From contig NZ_JAHBBE010000001.1 in NCBI RefSeq assembly GCF_019331805.1, positions 1 to 64,000 of the forward strand: DNA of 64,000 nucleotides, read 5' to 3'. Source of the DNA: Bifidobacterium pongonis (GTDB lineage Bacteria > Actinomycetota > Actinomycetes > Actinomycetales > Bifidobacteriaceae). Position 1 is the first letter of the stretch; each line of letters starts with the position of its first letter. The notes under the pieces were generated by a model. The model did not search any database. It worked only from the letters and a program-made list of their open reading frames with translations, and was not told the DNA's origin. This document shows positions 45,896-54,125 of this stretch, piece after piece. The translations under genes and the position numbers were made by a program.

Positions 45896-45973
45896 GATCT
45901 TGCCTTCTGTTCATGATTCCATGATTCGGGAATGGCCTGCGTCAGCGCCGTCCGATTCAGCTGTTCGGTAACA

Positions 45974-46005
45974 AGGGAAGAGCCCGGTCTCCCGGGCTCT
46001 TCCCT
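45974..46005 (-). terminator. Terminator after ppk
   Basis: AGGGAAGAGCCCGG pairs perfectly with CCGGGCTCTTCCCT across a 4-nt loop. On the minus strand it is followed by TTGTTACC, a poor T-tract. It separates ppk from the Nudix operon. Confidence 0.72.
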
Positions 46006-46045
46006 ACGCATGGCGCTGTTTCACAACCATTGCAGCGGCTGCCGG

Positions 46046-48292
46046 TCAGTTATGGGTGGCCGGGCGGCGCAGATGCTGCTTGATCAGGTACTCCTGGCTG
46101 TCGATCAACGGGCGTCCTTCCTCATCCTTGGAATGATGCACGTACGAGCCGTCGGCCTGCATATGCCAGCTGATCGTCGAATCGGCCATCTGCATGTCGA
46201 TGTACTTGATGAGCTCGTTGATCTGTTCCGGCGCGGTGATGCGGACCAGTGCCTCCACACGACGGTCGAGGTTGCGGTGCATCAGATCGGCGGAACCAAT
46301 CCACACTTCCGGGCCGGACAGCGGGCCTTCGCCGATCTGCGGGCCGTCGGCGTTGCAGAACGCGTAGATGCGGCTGTGCTCGAGGAAACGGCCGAGGATC
46401 GAACGGACGCGGATATTGTCGCTCAATCCCGGAACCTCCGGCTTGAGCGAGCAGATGCCACGTTCGACGATGTCGATTTTCACTCCCGCCTGGCTTGCAC
46501 GGTACAGGGCGTCGATGGTCTTCTCATCCACCACCGAATTGACCTTGATCTTGATCCACGCTTCCTTGCCGGCGCGTGCGGCATCCTCCTCGCGGCGGAT
46601 GCGCTGGATCAGGCCGGTGCGGATGGTACGCGGCGCGACCAGCAGACGGTGGAAGCTGGACTTCGGCGCGTAGCCGCTCAGCTGGTTGAATAGGCGGGTC
46701 ATATCCTGGCCGACGACCGGATCGCAGGTCAGCAGGCCGAGATCGGTGTACAGGCGTGCGGTCTTCGGATTGTAGTTGCCGGTTCCCACATGGCAGTAGC
46801 GGCGCAGGCCGTCCTGCTCCTGACGGACCACTTCGATGAGCTTGCAGTGCGTCTTCAGACCGACGATGCCGTACACCACGTGCACGCCGGCGCGTTCGAG
46901 CTTGCGAGCCCAGTTGATGTTGGCGTCCTCGTCGAAACGAGCCTTGATTTCCACCAGCGCCAGCACCTGCTTGCCGGCATGGGCGGCATCGATCAGGGCG
47001 TCGATGATCGGCGAATTGGAGCTGGTACGGTACAGCGTCTGCTTGATGGCCAGCACCTTCGGATCGGCGGCGGCCTGCGACAGGAACGCCTGCACGGAGG
47101 TGGAGAAGGAATCGTACGGGTGGTGCAGCAGGATGTCGCGCTCGCGGATGGCGGCGAAAATGTCCTGCGCACGGCTGGATTCGACTTCGGCGATCTGACG
47201 GTTCGTGGTGGGGATGAACGGGCGGTTCTTCAGATCGGGGCGGTCGATGCCGCCGAGTTCGAACAGTACGGTCATATCCAGCGGAGCCGGCAGACGGTAG
47301 ACTTCGTCGACGCTCACGCGCAGCTGATCGGCGAGCAGCTGGGAGAGGAACGGGCTGGTCTCGTCGGAGATCTCCAGGCGGATCGGCGGTCCGAAACGAC
47401 GACGCAGCAGCTCCTTCTCCATGGCGTTGAGCAGGTTCTCGGCATCGTCCTCTTCGACGTCGATGTCCTCGTTACGGGTGACGCGGAAGGAACGGGCCTC
47501 CTTGATGATCATGCCCGGGAACAGCGATTCGAGATGGGCGATGATGAGGTTCTCCATGGTGATGAAGCCGTAACGCTCCTCGCTGGATTCCTCGTCGGTC
47601 ATGTCGTCCACGGGGACCAGACGGTTCAGGTTGTCCGGAATCTTCACACGGGCGAAGTGGGACTTGCCGCTGGTCGGGTTCTCCACCAGGACGGCGAGGT
47701 TCAGCGAACCGCCGGAAATGTAAGGGAACGGGTGGGCGGGGTCGACCGCGAGCGGGGTGAGTACGGGGAACACCTGCTGGCGGTAGTAGCGGGAGAGACG
47801 CTCCTGCTCTTCGGTGGTGAGCTTGTCCCAGCTCAGCAGCACCACATGCTCTTTGGCAAGCGCGGGCAGGATGTGGTTGATCACATAGTGCGCGTGCTCG
47901 TCCTGCAGGGCGTGCGCCTGATCGCTGATCGCGCGCAGCTGCTGGCGGGGGCTCAGGCCGGAGGCGGAGGGGACCGCGATGCCGGAATCGATGCGGCGCT
48001 TGAGGCCTGCCACGCGAACCATGAAGAACTCATCGAGGTTGTTGGCGAAGATCGCTGCGAAATTCGTGCGTTCCAGCAGCGGCTGATCCTCGTCCTCGGC
48101 AAGCTCCAGGACTCGCTTGTTGAACTTCAGCCAGCTCAATTCGCGGTCGAAGAAACGGTCGGGAGGCAGCGGTGCCTCGCCTTCCAGAGTCTCTCGTCTG
48201 TCGTTTTTGTTCGTTTCGGCGATGTGCTCTGCAATTTGACTACGCAGAATCGCCTTTGAGGGTGCGTCAAAAATCTGTGCCATGTGTTTCAT
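46046..48292 (-). CDS. ppk: Polyphosphate kinase 1
   Basis: This 748-residue PPK1 makes inorganic polyphosphate from ATP. The N-terminal domain begins [52 protein letters not shown]. The catalytic core has [24 protein letters not shown] and [13 protein letters not shown], and the autophosphorylated His lies in [25 protein letters not shown]. The C2 domain has [43 protein letters not shown]. Length is normal. The ATG at 48292 has GGAAAG about 7 nt upstream; a GTG at 48334 extends the frame without support. An ATG at 48283 is also possible. Confidence 0.95.
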   Translation of the reverse strand: MKHMAQIFDAPSKAILRSQIAEHIAETNKNDRRETLEGEAPLPPDRFFDRELSWLKFNKRVLELAEDEDQPLLERTNFAAIFANNLDEFFMVRVAGLKRRIDSGIAVPSASGLSPRQQLRAISDQAHALQDEHAHYVINHILPALAKEHVVLLSWDKLTTEEQERLSRYYRQQVFPVLTPLAVDPAHPFPYISGGSLNLAVLVENPTSGKSHFARVKIPDNLNRLVPVDDMTDEESSEERYGFITMENLIIAHLESLFPGMIIKEARSFRVTRNEDIDVEEDDAENLLNAMEKELLRRRFGPPIRLEISDETSPFLSQLLADQLRVSVDEVYRLPAPLDMTVLFELGGIDRPDLKNRPFIPTTNRQIAEVESSRAQDIFAAIRERDILLHHPYDSFSTSVQAFLSQAAADPKVLAIKQTLYRTSSNSPIIDALIDAAHAGKQVLALVEIKARFDEDANINWARKLERAGVHVVYGIVGLKTHCKLIEVVRQEQDGLRRYCHVGTGNYNPKTARLYTDLGLLTCDPVVGQDMTRLFNQLSGYAPKSSFHRLLVAPRTIRTGLIQRIRREEDAARAGKEAWIKIKVNSVVDEKTIDALYRASQAGVKIDIVERGICSLKPEVPGLSDNIRVRSILGRFLEHSRIYAFCNADGPQIGEGPLSGPEVWIGSADLMHRNLDRRVEALVRITAPEQINELIKYIDMQMADSTISWHMQADGSYVHHSKDEEGRPLIDSQEYLIKQHLRRPATHN

Positions 48293-48555
48293 CGTAGGCT
48301 TTCCAAGGGCTATACGTCCAGTTTGGTCCCACAAAATTCAAAAGGGGTTTACATTTTCGATATCCAACGGCTAGACGCGGAGTGTCTAACGGCGTTGGCG
48401 TGGTCGGTATGACTGGATGATGCGGTGACGGATGTGAAGTCGATGCGGGCGGACGGGGCGCTGGCGGACTCCTTTACGGGATTTCTGCGGGTTGTTCCGC
48501 AGGGGCCTTCGGCGGTGTCCCCATGATCGCGTCCGGGGCGTGCGCCATGTGGTGC
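48293..48555. other. Gap between tadBC and ppk
   Basis: 263 bp upstream of ppk without a clear gene. An inverted pair TAGAC/GTCTA lies near 48373-48389 and GC-rich sequence follows. It should hold the ppk promoter, but no hexamer pair stands out. Confidence 0.35.
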
Positions 48556-49809
48556 TTATGCGGCGAATGATGCGATGGCGGGGATGATGCCGATGAGGAT
48601 GAACGACGGCAGGAAGCACAGTCCGGTCGGAGCGAGCAGCTGGACGGCGAGGCGGGCGGCGGCCTGTTCGATGGCGCTGCGTTCGGCGCTTTCGCATTCC
48701 TCCGCCGCGAGCCTCAACCGTTCCATGGGCGATGAGCCATGAATCCACGCATCCTCCAGGCAGTCGGCGATCAGCATGGCGTGGCGTTCGAGATCGTCGA
48801 CGTCGCCGCGCTCGACGTTCTTGCCGCAGTTCTTGTCGATTCTGCTGATTTTGCCGATTCTGCCGTTATCGTTTTTACCGTCATCATCGCCAGCACAGCC
48901 AATCGCCTCGTCGCCGCAGGCCTCGTCATCGTTCCCATCGACGGCACCGCACGCCCCCACCCACGCCTCACGCCACGTCGACCGTCGCAACAGCGCGGTT
49001 CCAGCCTCGCGCAGCACGATCGCAAGCCGCCCATCCACGGCCTGACCCACGGCATCGAGCGCCATCGGTATCGGTGCACCCTGCGAAAGCGCGGTCGCGA
49101 TCATTCCCAGCAGCAACGGCAACGGCGGCCCTGTCTGACCGTGGGCGGCGAATCGCGCGAACAGCTGCCGTATCCACAACATGCCGATCGCATACCAGGC
49201 CAGTCCGATGAACAGGCAGACGGCTCCTTTCGCGGAGCCGAACAGGAACGCCAAAGGGTGCGCTCCCATGAACTCCCCAAGTCCCACCGTCGCCACCGGC
49301 AGGGCGCTCAGCAGGGCGATGGTCGCCTTGGGTGCGGCGAACGCCTCCTTGCGAAGATCGCGTGCCCTGCGTTCGCGCCGGTACGAGTCGGCCACGGTTT
49401 GCAGACATCGTGAAGCGCCGCATCCGAGACGCTCGCTCAACCGGCATGCCGATGCCAGCTGCCCCGCAATGCGAACGATATCCTCCTCGGTCTCATCCAC
49501 GGCGGCATGGCGACGCAAGGTCGCAGCCGCGCGTGCGGGTGTGATCGCCGGTGTGGCGAAATCCATGCCGTACTGTTCGCGGAACGCGTCACGGATGCTT
49601 CCGCCGCTTGCCGTCCGGGCGATGATCGCGGCGATGACCGAAGCGATGCCCGTGGCGGTGCGCGTGCTTCCATTGGCCGCAGCGGAAGGGATGCGCGATG
49701 GCCGGGCGCGTTCGATCCGCGCCAGCAGCGCTCGCGGCAGAAGGCATGCCATTATCGCGCATATCACTGCGATGATCGATGCGATATGCGGGGTGTACAG
49801 GGCGGGCAT
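48556..49809 (-). CDS. Fused TadB-TadC pilus membrane platform protein
   Basis: This 417-residue protein has two T2SSF-type halves. The first (about 85-200) reads RIAGQLASACRLSERLGCGASRCLQTVADSYRRERRARDLRKEAFAAPKATIALLSALPVATVGLGEFMG. The second (about 230-415) starts LPLLLGMIATALSQGAPIPMALDAVGQ and ends LLAPTGLCFLPSFILIGIIPAIA, with a Gly/Asn/Asp-rich insert at about 290-340. TadB and TadC are normally separate; here one gene provides both. They form the inner-membrane platform for the Tad pilus ATPase. The start at 49809 has AAAGGAG upstream. A 15-bp tandem repeat lies between tadA and this start. Confidence 0.82.
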   Translation of the reverse strand: MPALYTPHIASIIAVICAIMACLLPRALLARIERARPSRIPSAAANGSTRTATGIASVIAAIIARTASGGSIRDAFREQYGMDFATPAITPARAAATLRRHAAVDETEEDIVRIAGQLASACRLSERLGCGASRCLQTVADSYRRERRARDLRKEAFAAPKATIALLSALPVATVGLGEFMGAHPLAFLFGSAKGAVCLFIGLAWYAIGMLWIRQLFARFAAHGQTGPPLPLLLGMIATALSQGAPIPMALDAVGQAVDGRLAIVLREAGTALLRRSTWREAWVGACGAVDGNDDEACGDEAIGCAGDDDGKNDNGRIGKISRIDKNCGKNVERGDVDDLERHAMLIADCLEDAWIHGSSPMERLRLAAEECESAERSAIEQAAARLAVQLLAPTGLCFLPSFILIGIIPAIASFAA

Positions 49810-49823
49810 GATGGCTCCTTTCC

Positions 49824-49883
49824 GTTGTGGTTCCGTATGTTGTGGTTCCGTACGTTGTGGTTCCGTCTGTTGCAGCTCCGTCA
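49824..49883 (-). repeat. 15-bp tandem repeat before tadBC
   Basis: Four units of GTTGTGGTTCCGTMY (forward strand), the last diverged. On the minus strand and in frame with tadBC they would encode TEPQ-R/H repeats, but they lie upstream of the Shine-Dalgarno used for the chosen start. Confidence 0.75.
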
Positions 49884-49924
49884 TTCGCGCCACGATGTTC
49901 CGGTGCTCGTGGTGTTTCCGCTGT

Positions 49925-51040
49925 TCATGGGTTTCCGGCGTTGCCGGTATTCCCCGGCGCTGCCCAACGTTCGACGAACCCTTGCCAATGCGGTGAGAGG
50001 AACGGCCTCCCATAGCCGTCCCAAACGGCCAGCGTGACACCGGAAATGCCATTTGCGGGAATACCGCCCGAAGCAATACCGCTTAAGCCGTTTGCATTGC
50101 CGGGGCCGATTGGAGGGCCATTTCCCGAAGTATTGCCGCCCGGTCCACGCAGCAGACCCAGCTGCGCGATATGCCGTCGCCCTCCGGAACGGTCGAGATG
50201 CATCACCACGTCGAACGCGCCCTCGGTCAGCATGGCGACTGCGCCCGGATTCAGACCGGCAAGCATACCCAACGAGACGAGACGGGCCGGAATACGCTCC
50301 ACGCCATCGGCATGCAGGGTCGTCATACCGCCACGATGCCCGGAATTGTAAGCACGCAGCAGGTCGGCGATCTCCTCGCCACGGCACTCGCCCAACACGA
50401 TCCTGTCCGGGCGCATACGCAGCGTCGCCTTGACCAGATCCGGCAAACCGACCGCTCCGGCACCCTCCACGTTCGCCTCCCTGGTGGCGAGCGCCACATG
50501 GTTGGGCGGCGCGATGCCGTCAAGCTCGCGCACCTCCTCCACGGTGACGATGCGCTCGCGGGCATCGACCTCGTTCAGGAGCGCTTTCATCAGTGTGGTT
50601 TTGCCGCTGCCGGTGCCGCCGGTGATGAGTATGGTGGCACGGTTGCGTACCAGACCGTGCAGCAGGCCGATCCAGGGTTCGGGGAACATGCCCGTGCGGC
50701 ACAGTCCGTCGAGGGTGGGTGCGGAGCGTGAGGGGAAGCGGATTGACACCGAGGCTCCTTGCGGGACGAGCGGTGCGATGACGGCGTGCACGCGCACGCC
50801 CCGTTCGTCCGACGCGTCGGCGATGGGGCGTGCGTCGTCGAGTCTACGGCCGAGTTGGGCGCAGAGGCGTACGGCGTATTCGCGGACGACGCTCGGCGAC
50901 CGCAAAGGGAAGTGGGGGTGATGTTCCTCCATCCCGTTGCCGCGATCCACCCATACGCGCCCGTCGCAGGTGATCGTCATGTCGGTGATGGTGGGGTCGG
51001 CGGCGACGTTTTCAAGAGGGCCGAGTTCAAGGCAGACCAT
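49925..51040 (-). CDS. tadA: Tad/CpaF-type pilus assembly ATPase
   Basis: This 371-residue secretion ATPase shows SIRFPSR, Walker [20 protein letters not shown] (about 140-158), an Asp/His box region VTVEEVRELD, Walker B RPDRIVLGECRGEEIADLLRAYNSGHRGGMTTLHAD (about 210-245). It powers Flp pilus extrusion with TadZ and the TadBC platform. It is shorter than typical CpaF because the N-terminal domain is reduced. The C-terminus has a Gly/Asn/Pro-rich tail (about 300-340). It overlaps tadZ by 14 nt upstream. The ATG at 51040 has AAAGGA. Confidence 0.92.
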   Translation of the reverse strand: MVCLELGPLENVAADPTITDMTITCDGRVWVDRGNGMEEHHPHFPLRSPSVVREYAVRLCAQLGRRLDDARPIADASDERGVRVHAVIAPLVPQGASVSIRFPSRSAPTLDGLCRTGMFPEPWIGLLHGLVRNRATILITGGTGSGKTTLMKALLNEVDARERIVTVEEVRELDGIAPPNHVALATREANVEGAGAVGLPDLVKATLRMRPDRIVLGECRGEEIADLLRAYNSGHRGGMTTLHADGVERIPARLVSLGMLAGLNPGAVAMLTEGAFDVVMHLDRSGGRRHIAQLGLLRGPGGNTSGNGPPIGPGNANGLSGIASGGIPANGISGVTLAVWDGYGRPFLSPHWQGFVERWAAPGNTGNAGNP

Positions 51041-52187
51041 GATGACGTTCCTTTCCGTTGCGCCGGGCGCGTGCGGGTACGTTTTCCGGTTCCCGTTCGT
51101 CCAGCAGCTGACCGGTCAGCGCCTGTATGGCGGCGCGGTTGCTTTTCGGTACGGCGGCGATGCCGAGCCCGTCCAGGATGTCGGCGCAGAGTCGGGGAGC
51201 GTTGCGCAGCGGTCCGAGCACGTCGTCGCCGAGGTAGGCGATCGCTTCGGTTGTGGCGATCGTTGATGCGGCCAGACGTTTCGGTACGCCGCGCGGTTCC
51301 ACGAGGATGATGATCGGTTCGTTCGGTGGCTTGCCGTTTCCCGCGCGTTCCCGTTGCATGTGGCGAAGTCTCGCCAGATGCGCTTTGGCTCTGGCCAATC
51401 CGAGCACCGTCTGTTCGACGGCCACGATCTGCCGTGCCATCAGCAGTTCCGGCACGTTCTCCCAGGCGCCTCCATCGCCGATGTCGGCGAGTACCATGCG
51501 GTTCGCTTCGCACAAGGCCCGTATGGCGGCCTGCAACTCCCACCATTCCGGCGGTGATCCGCGCCATGACGTGCAGGCGAGCACGTTGATATCCTCCCAG
51601 TGCGGCAGTTCGCGGTTAAGCGCCTTGCCGTCGATCTGCCCCAAAGGGGCGTCGATATCCTGCAGGCTTAGCCCGGGCTCGTGCTCTATGCCGAGCAGGA
51701 TGCCCAGTCCGCCGTTCGGTATGTCGGCGTCCAGCAGTGCGCATCCGATGCCTTGTTCGCTGAGGCTGAGCGCGCTTAATGCGGTGAGCGTGCTTAATCC
51801 GATACCGCCGCTGGGAGAGCTGAATACCGCCAGATTCGGGTAACTGGGCACGGCGAGGGCTCTGCCGGGGCCTTCGGAAGGCATACGTGAGGCGTATGCG
51901 GTGTGCGCGAAGGTTTGCGGGCGCACCACCGGGTGATTGGCCGGCGCGGGCATACCGGCGGCCGGTGGGGGAACGGGCAGCCGGTTCCTGCTGGGCGCCG
52001 TTTGCATGCGCGCCATGTTCGATGGCGAGGTGTTCAGTGATGTCATAGTCATGACCCGATTGAAAACCGGTTCCGGCGTCGTGCGCAACGTGGACGGGCG
52101 ATGTGGTCGGAACCCCCCGTAACGGTCCGTACCACGGCGTGTTGCCCGCCATGCCGGGCGTCCGCGGTCATGTTGCGTTGCGTTCAT
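51027..52187 (-). CDS. TadZ/CpaE-like pilus localisation protein
   Basis: This 386-residue protein has a Pro/Ala-rich N-terminal extension of about 115 residues and then a MinD/ParA-like fold: LAVFSSPSGGIGLSTLTALSALSLSEQGIGCALLDADIPNGGLGILLGIE. The phosphate-binding loop SPSGGIGLSTL lacks the usual Lys residues of the deviant Walker A, so ATP hydrolysis may be lost; TadZ proteins often have atypical loops. It precedes and overlaps tadA, fitting a role in placing the Tad machine. The start is uncertain: the ATG at 52187 has only a weak GAAGAAA upstream, and an ATG at 52052 is possible. Confidence 0.8.
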   Translation of the reverse strand: MNATQHDRGRPAWRATRRGTDRYGGFRPHRPSTLRTTPEPVFNRVMTMTSLNTSPSNMARMQTAPSRNRLPVPPPAAGMPAPANHPVVRPQTFAHTAYASRMPSEGPGRALAVPSYPNLAVFSSPSGGIGLSTLTALSALSLSEQGIGCALLDADIPNGGLGILLGIEHEPGLSLQDIDAPLGQIDGKALNRELPHWEDINVLACTSWRGSPPEWWELQAAIRALCEANRMVLADIGDGGAWENVPELLMARQIVAVEQTVLGLARAKAHLARLRHMQRERAGNGKPPNEPIIILVEPRGVPKRLAASTIATTEAIAYLGDDVLGPLRNAPRLCADILDGLGIAAVPKSNRAAIQALTGQLLDEREPENVPARARRNGKERHHGLP

Positions 52188-52339
52188 TTTCTTCAGGCCG
52201 ACACGCCGTCAATACCCCGTGAAGCGCACACAAAGGAACAGATGGGCCGAGGGAAGCGCACAATCCCGCTCAACCATGCGTGTTCCATCACTGTGTTCGA
52301 ACCATTTGAGCAAGAAAGCGAACATGCCGGTCACGCGGG

Positions 52340-52368
52340 TTGCATCATCGCCTTGCCGCGTCTAAATT
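52340..52368 (+). promoter_or_regulatory. Candidate promoter of the small RNA
   Basis: TTGCAT (52340-52345) and TAAATT (52363-52368) are separated by 17 nt. Each hexamer matches consensus only in part, but the spacing is ideal and a terminator lies 145 nt downstream. Confidence 0.35.
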
Positions 52369-52374
52369 ATGAGG

Positions 52375-52541
52375 TACAAGAACAACAGAACAGAGCAGAG
52401 CCCACAAAGAAGTAATGGTCATAAGGACTGGTACGTTGGACGGGCATTGGAAAGACTTACCGTTGCAACGATGATGTTGTGCAGAGATTCTGCTCTGAGT
52501 TGGACTTGGAAGGGAACCCGCTTCGGCGGGTTCCCTTTTTT
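52375..52541 (+). ncRNA. Putative structured small RNA, tad intergenic
   Basis: About 165 nt between a candidate promoter and a strong intrinsic terminator, with no open frame that has start signals. CAGAGCAGA (52391-52399) pairs perfectly with TCTGCTCTG (52489-52497), enclosing about 90 nt that include GCAAC/GTTGT near 52464-52480. I do not recognise it as SRP RNA, tmRNA or RNase P RNA. A 6S-like RNA or a regulator of the adjacent pilus genes are possibilities. The 5' end is estimated. Confidence 0.4.
52511..52541 (+). terminator. Intrinsic terminator with UUCG loop
   Basis: GGGAACCCGC pairs perfectly with GCGGGTTCCC across a TTCG tetraloop and is followed by six T. It is the clearest terminator in the window and ends no annotated coding gene. 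Confidence 0.92.
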
Positions 52542-52839
52542 CATGCCCATTTCCCGTTGTTCCAGGAATTGGGGAGCCGATGTTGCCCAATCTTCCGGTA
52601 CGGGAATCGGCGTTTTCATCATCTTCCGCCTGCAAACCGGATCGGCGGTCGGCTTGGGTGGATCACGGCGGATCATGGCGAATCATGGATGGCATGTGGG
52701 GATATGGTGACAACGGGGGGTTCCGACCACAAAGGTCGTTCCGGCTTGAACATGCCCGTGGCCGCCGCCACAGTGGGATGACCGGCAATGTAGCCGGCGA
52801 AAACCACATCCACGACATACTCCACGGAAGGAGCGGATC

Positions 52840-53124
52840 ATGCATACGGTGAATCCCCTTGATACGGGCGGGCGAAGGCTCGTCGGAATACGAGAACGGG
52901 CAGTGCGGGTGTATGAGGAAGCGTACGGGAACCTCTGCCTGCTGGATGCCAGACTGCGCACACGCGGCATCGAAGCCGAGGAAGGAGCGGCGACGGCCGA
53001 ATACGCGGTCGTCCTGGTTGCGGCCACCGGTTTCGCGGCGCTGCTGGTCGCCATCATGAAATCGGAAACCGTGCGGAAAATGCTGCTGGACATCGTCAAA
53101 CAGGCGTTGAGCATGGGAGGCTGA
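52840..53124 (+). CDS. DUF4244 Flp-type pilin
   Basis: This 94-residue protein has EEGAATAEYAVVLVAATGFAALLVAIMKSETVRKMLLDIVKQAL in its second half. The Ala/Glu-Tyr junction before a hydrophobic helix is the class IV/Flp-type pilin form, and DUF4244 is the actinobacterial version next to TadE genes. It would be cleaved before ATAEY by a prepilin peptidase, which is not encoded in the window. It starts the plus-strand tad block with strong Shine-Dalgarno GGAAGGAG. The N-terminal 45 residues are longer than a typical Flp leader. Confidence 0.82.
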   Translation: MHTVNPLDTGGRRLVGIRERAVRVYEEAYGNLCLLDARLRTRGIEAEEGAATAEYAVVLVAATGFAALLVAIMKSETVRKMLLDIVKQALSMGG

Positions 53125-53125
53125 G

Positions 53126-53542
53126 ATGATTGGGACGCCCATAATATGCCGCGCTCGCCGCCCGCCAGGCAAGGCTGGCGGCTTGGTTTCGCTGGCTCGG
53201 CTGGCATGCCGTTGCGAACGTGGCGCGGTGACCGCCGAATTCGCCACCGTGCTGCCGGCCGTGATGGTGGTGGCGTTGCTGCTGCTGTCGTTGGTTCGGT
53301 TGGTCGGGGTGTCCATCGGTTGCCAGGATGCCGCATCGGCTGCGGTGCGCGCAGCCATCGCGAGCGGCGACGAGACGGACCCCGCATCCGCGGCGCGCGC
53401 GGTGGTGGGGAAGGGCGTTTCGGTGGACGTCAGCATGGCGGAGCGGCGGGTGACGGTCGTCGCCCGCTGTCCGGTGATTCCCGACCCCCAAGGGGTGCTG
53501 CCGACCGTGGTCGAAGGTAAAGCCGTGGGAGTGCTGTCATGA
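53126..53542 (+). CDS. TadE-family pseudopilin
   Basis: This 138-residue protein has ERGAVTAEFATVLPAVMVVALLLLSLVRLVGV, the TadE signature of a processed Glu-containing N-helix (AxTAEF), preceded by about 30 residues rich in Arg/Cys. The rest is a small extracytoplasmic domain. It is likely a minor pilin of the Tad apparatus. It begins 1 nt after the DUF4244 stop with GGGAGG upstream, and its stop overlaps the next ATG. Confidence 0.82.
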   Translation: MIGTPIICRARRPPGKAGGLVSLARLACRCERGAVTAEFATVLPAVMVVALLLLSLVRLVGVSIGCQDAASAAVRAAIASGDETDPASAARAVVGKGVSVDVSMAERRVTVVARCPVIPDPQGVLPTVVEGKAVGVLS

Positions 53543-54093
53543 GAGTGCATGATCTGCTGCGCCCATTGCGCTCATGGGGGCTGTTGCGGTCAACGTGCTT
53601 AATGCGGTTGGTCCGGTTGGTGCATCGACACTTCCGCCGGCTGTTTCACGGTATGTTTCACGGCTGCTCGCAACGAAGGCCCCGGCAAGGTTTCCCTAAG
53701 TGTTTCCTTGATTTCGCCCGGATACCGCGCGTTGGATTGCAAGGTGCGGAGAACGGCTCCGGGACCGTGGCCGGGGCGGCGCTGATCCTGATGGCTTCAG
53801 CGCTGCTGACGGTTGCGGCCGGAGCCGGGCACGGCGTCATCCGCCACGCCCAGGCAAGATCGACCGCCGACCTTGCCGCGCTTTCCGCGGCGATCGCCTG
53901 GCGGAACGCGCGGGAGGAACCGTGCGATGTTGCGGTAGCCGTGGCGAACGCCAACGGTGCAAGCCTGATTTCCTGCCATACGGAAGGCGAATACGCGGGC
54001 GATGTGCTCGTCAACGTCGCGGTAGGCACGGGCCTGCCGGTCATGCCACGCATCACCGTTTCCGCGCGTGCGGGGCCCACGGCATGCCATTGA
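53539..54093 (+). CDS. Rv3654c-like TadE/F pseudopilin
   Basis: This 184-residue protein has an Arg-rich N-terminus (about 70 residues) and then ENGSGTVAGAALILMASALLTVAAGAGHGVIRHAQARSTADLAALSAA, as in Rv3654c/flp-associated TadE-like proteins of actinobacteria. A short extracytoplasmic domain with two Cys follows. It starts in an ATGA overlap with tadE. The unusually long N-terminus raises the possibility of an internal start near residue 70, but no clear internal Shine-Dalgarno was found. Confidence 0.75.
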   Translation: MRVHDLLRPLRSWGLLRSTCLMRLVRLVHRHFRRLFHGMFHGCSQRRPRQGFPKCFLDFARIPRVGLQGAENGSGTVAGAALILMASALLTVAAGAGHGVIRHAQARSTADLAALSAAIAWRNAREEPCDVAVAVANANGASLISCHTEGEYAGDVLVNVAVGTGLPVMPRITVSARAGPTACH

Positions 54094-54125
54094 CTGTCTC
54101 AACCGGGTATGCGTATCGTGTGGAT

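Larger units (their letters stand above)
52188..52839. other. Intergenic region between divergent tad blocks
   Basis: This 652-bp region holds no convincing gene. Its middle carries a putative small RNA (about 52375-52541) with a strong terminator. The remainder should contain the promoters for tadZ (minus) and the pilin gene (plus). Repeats of GATCATGG/AATCATGG occur at 52660-52700. Confidence 0.5.
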
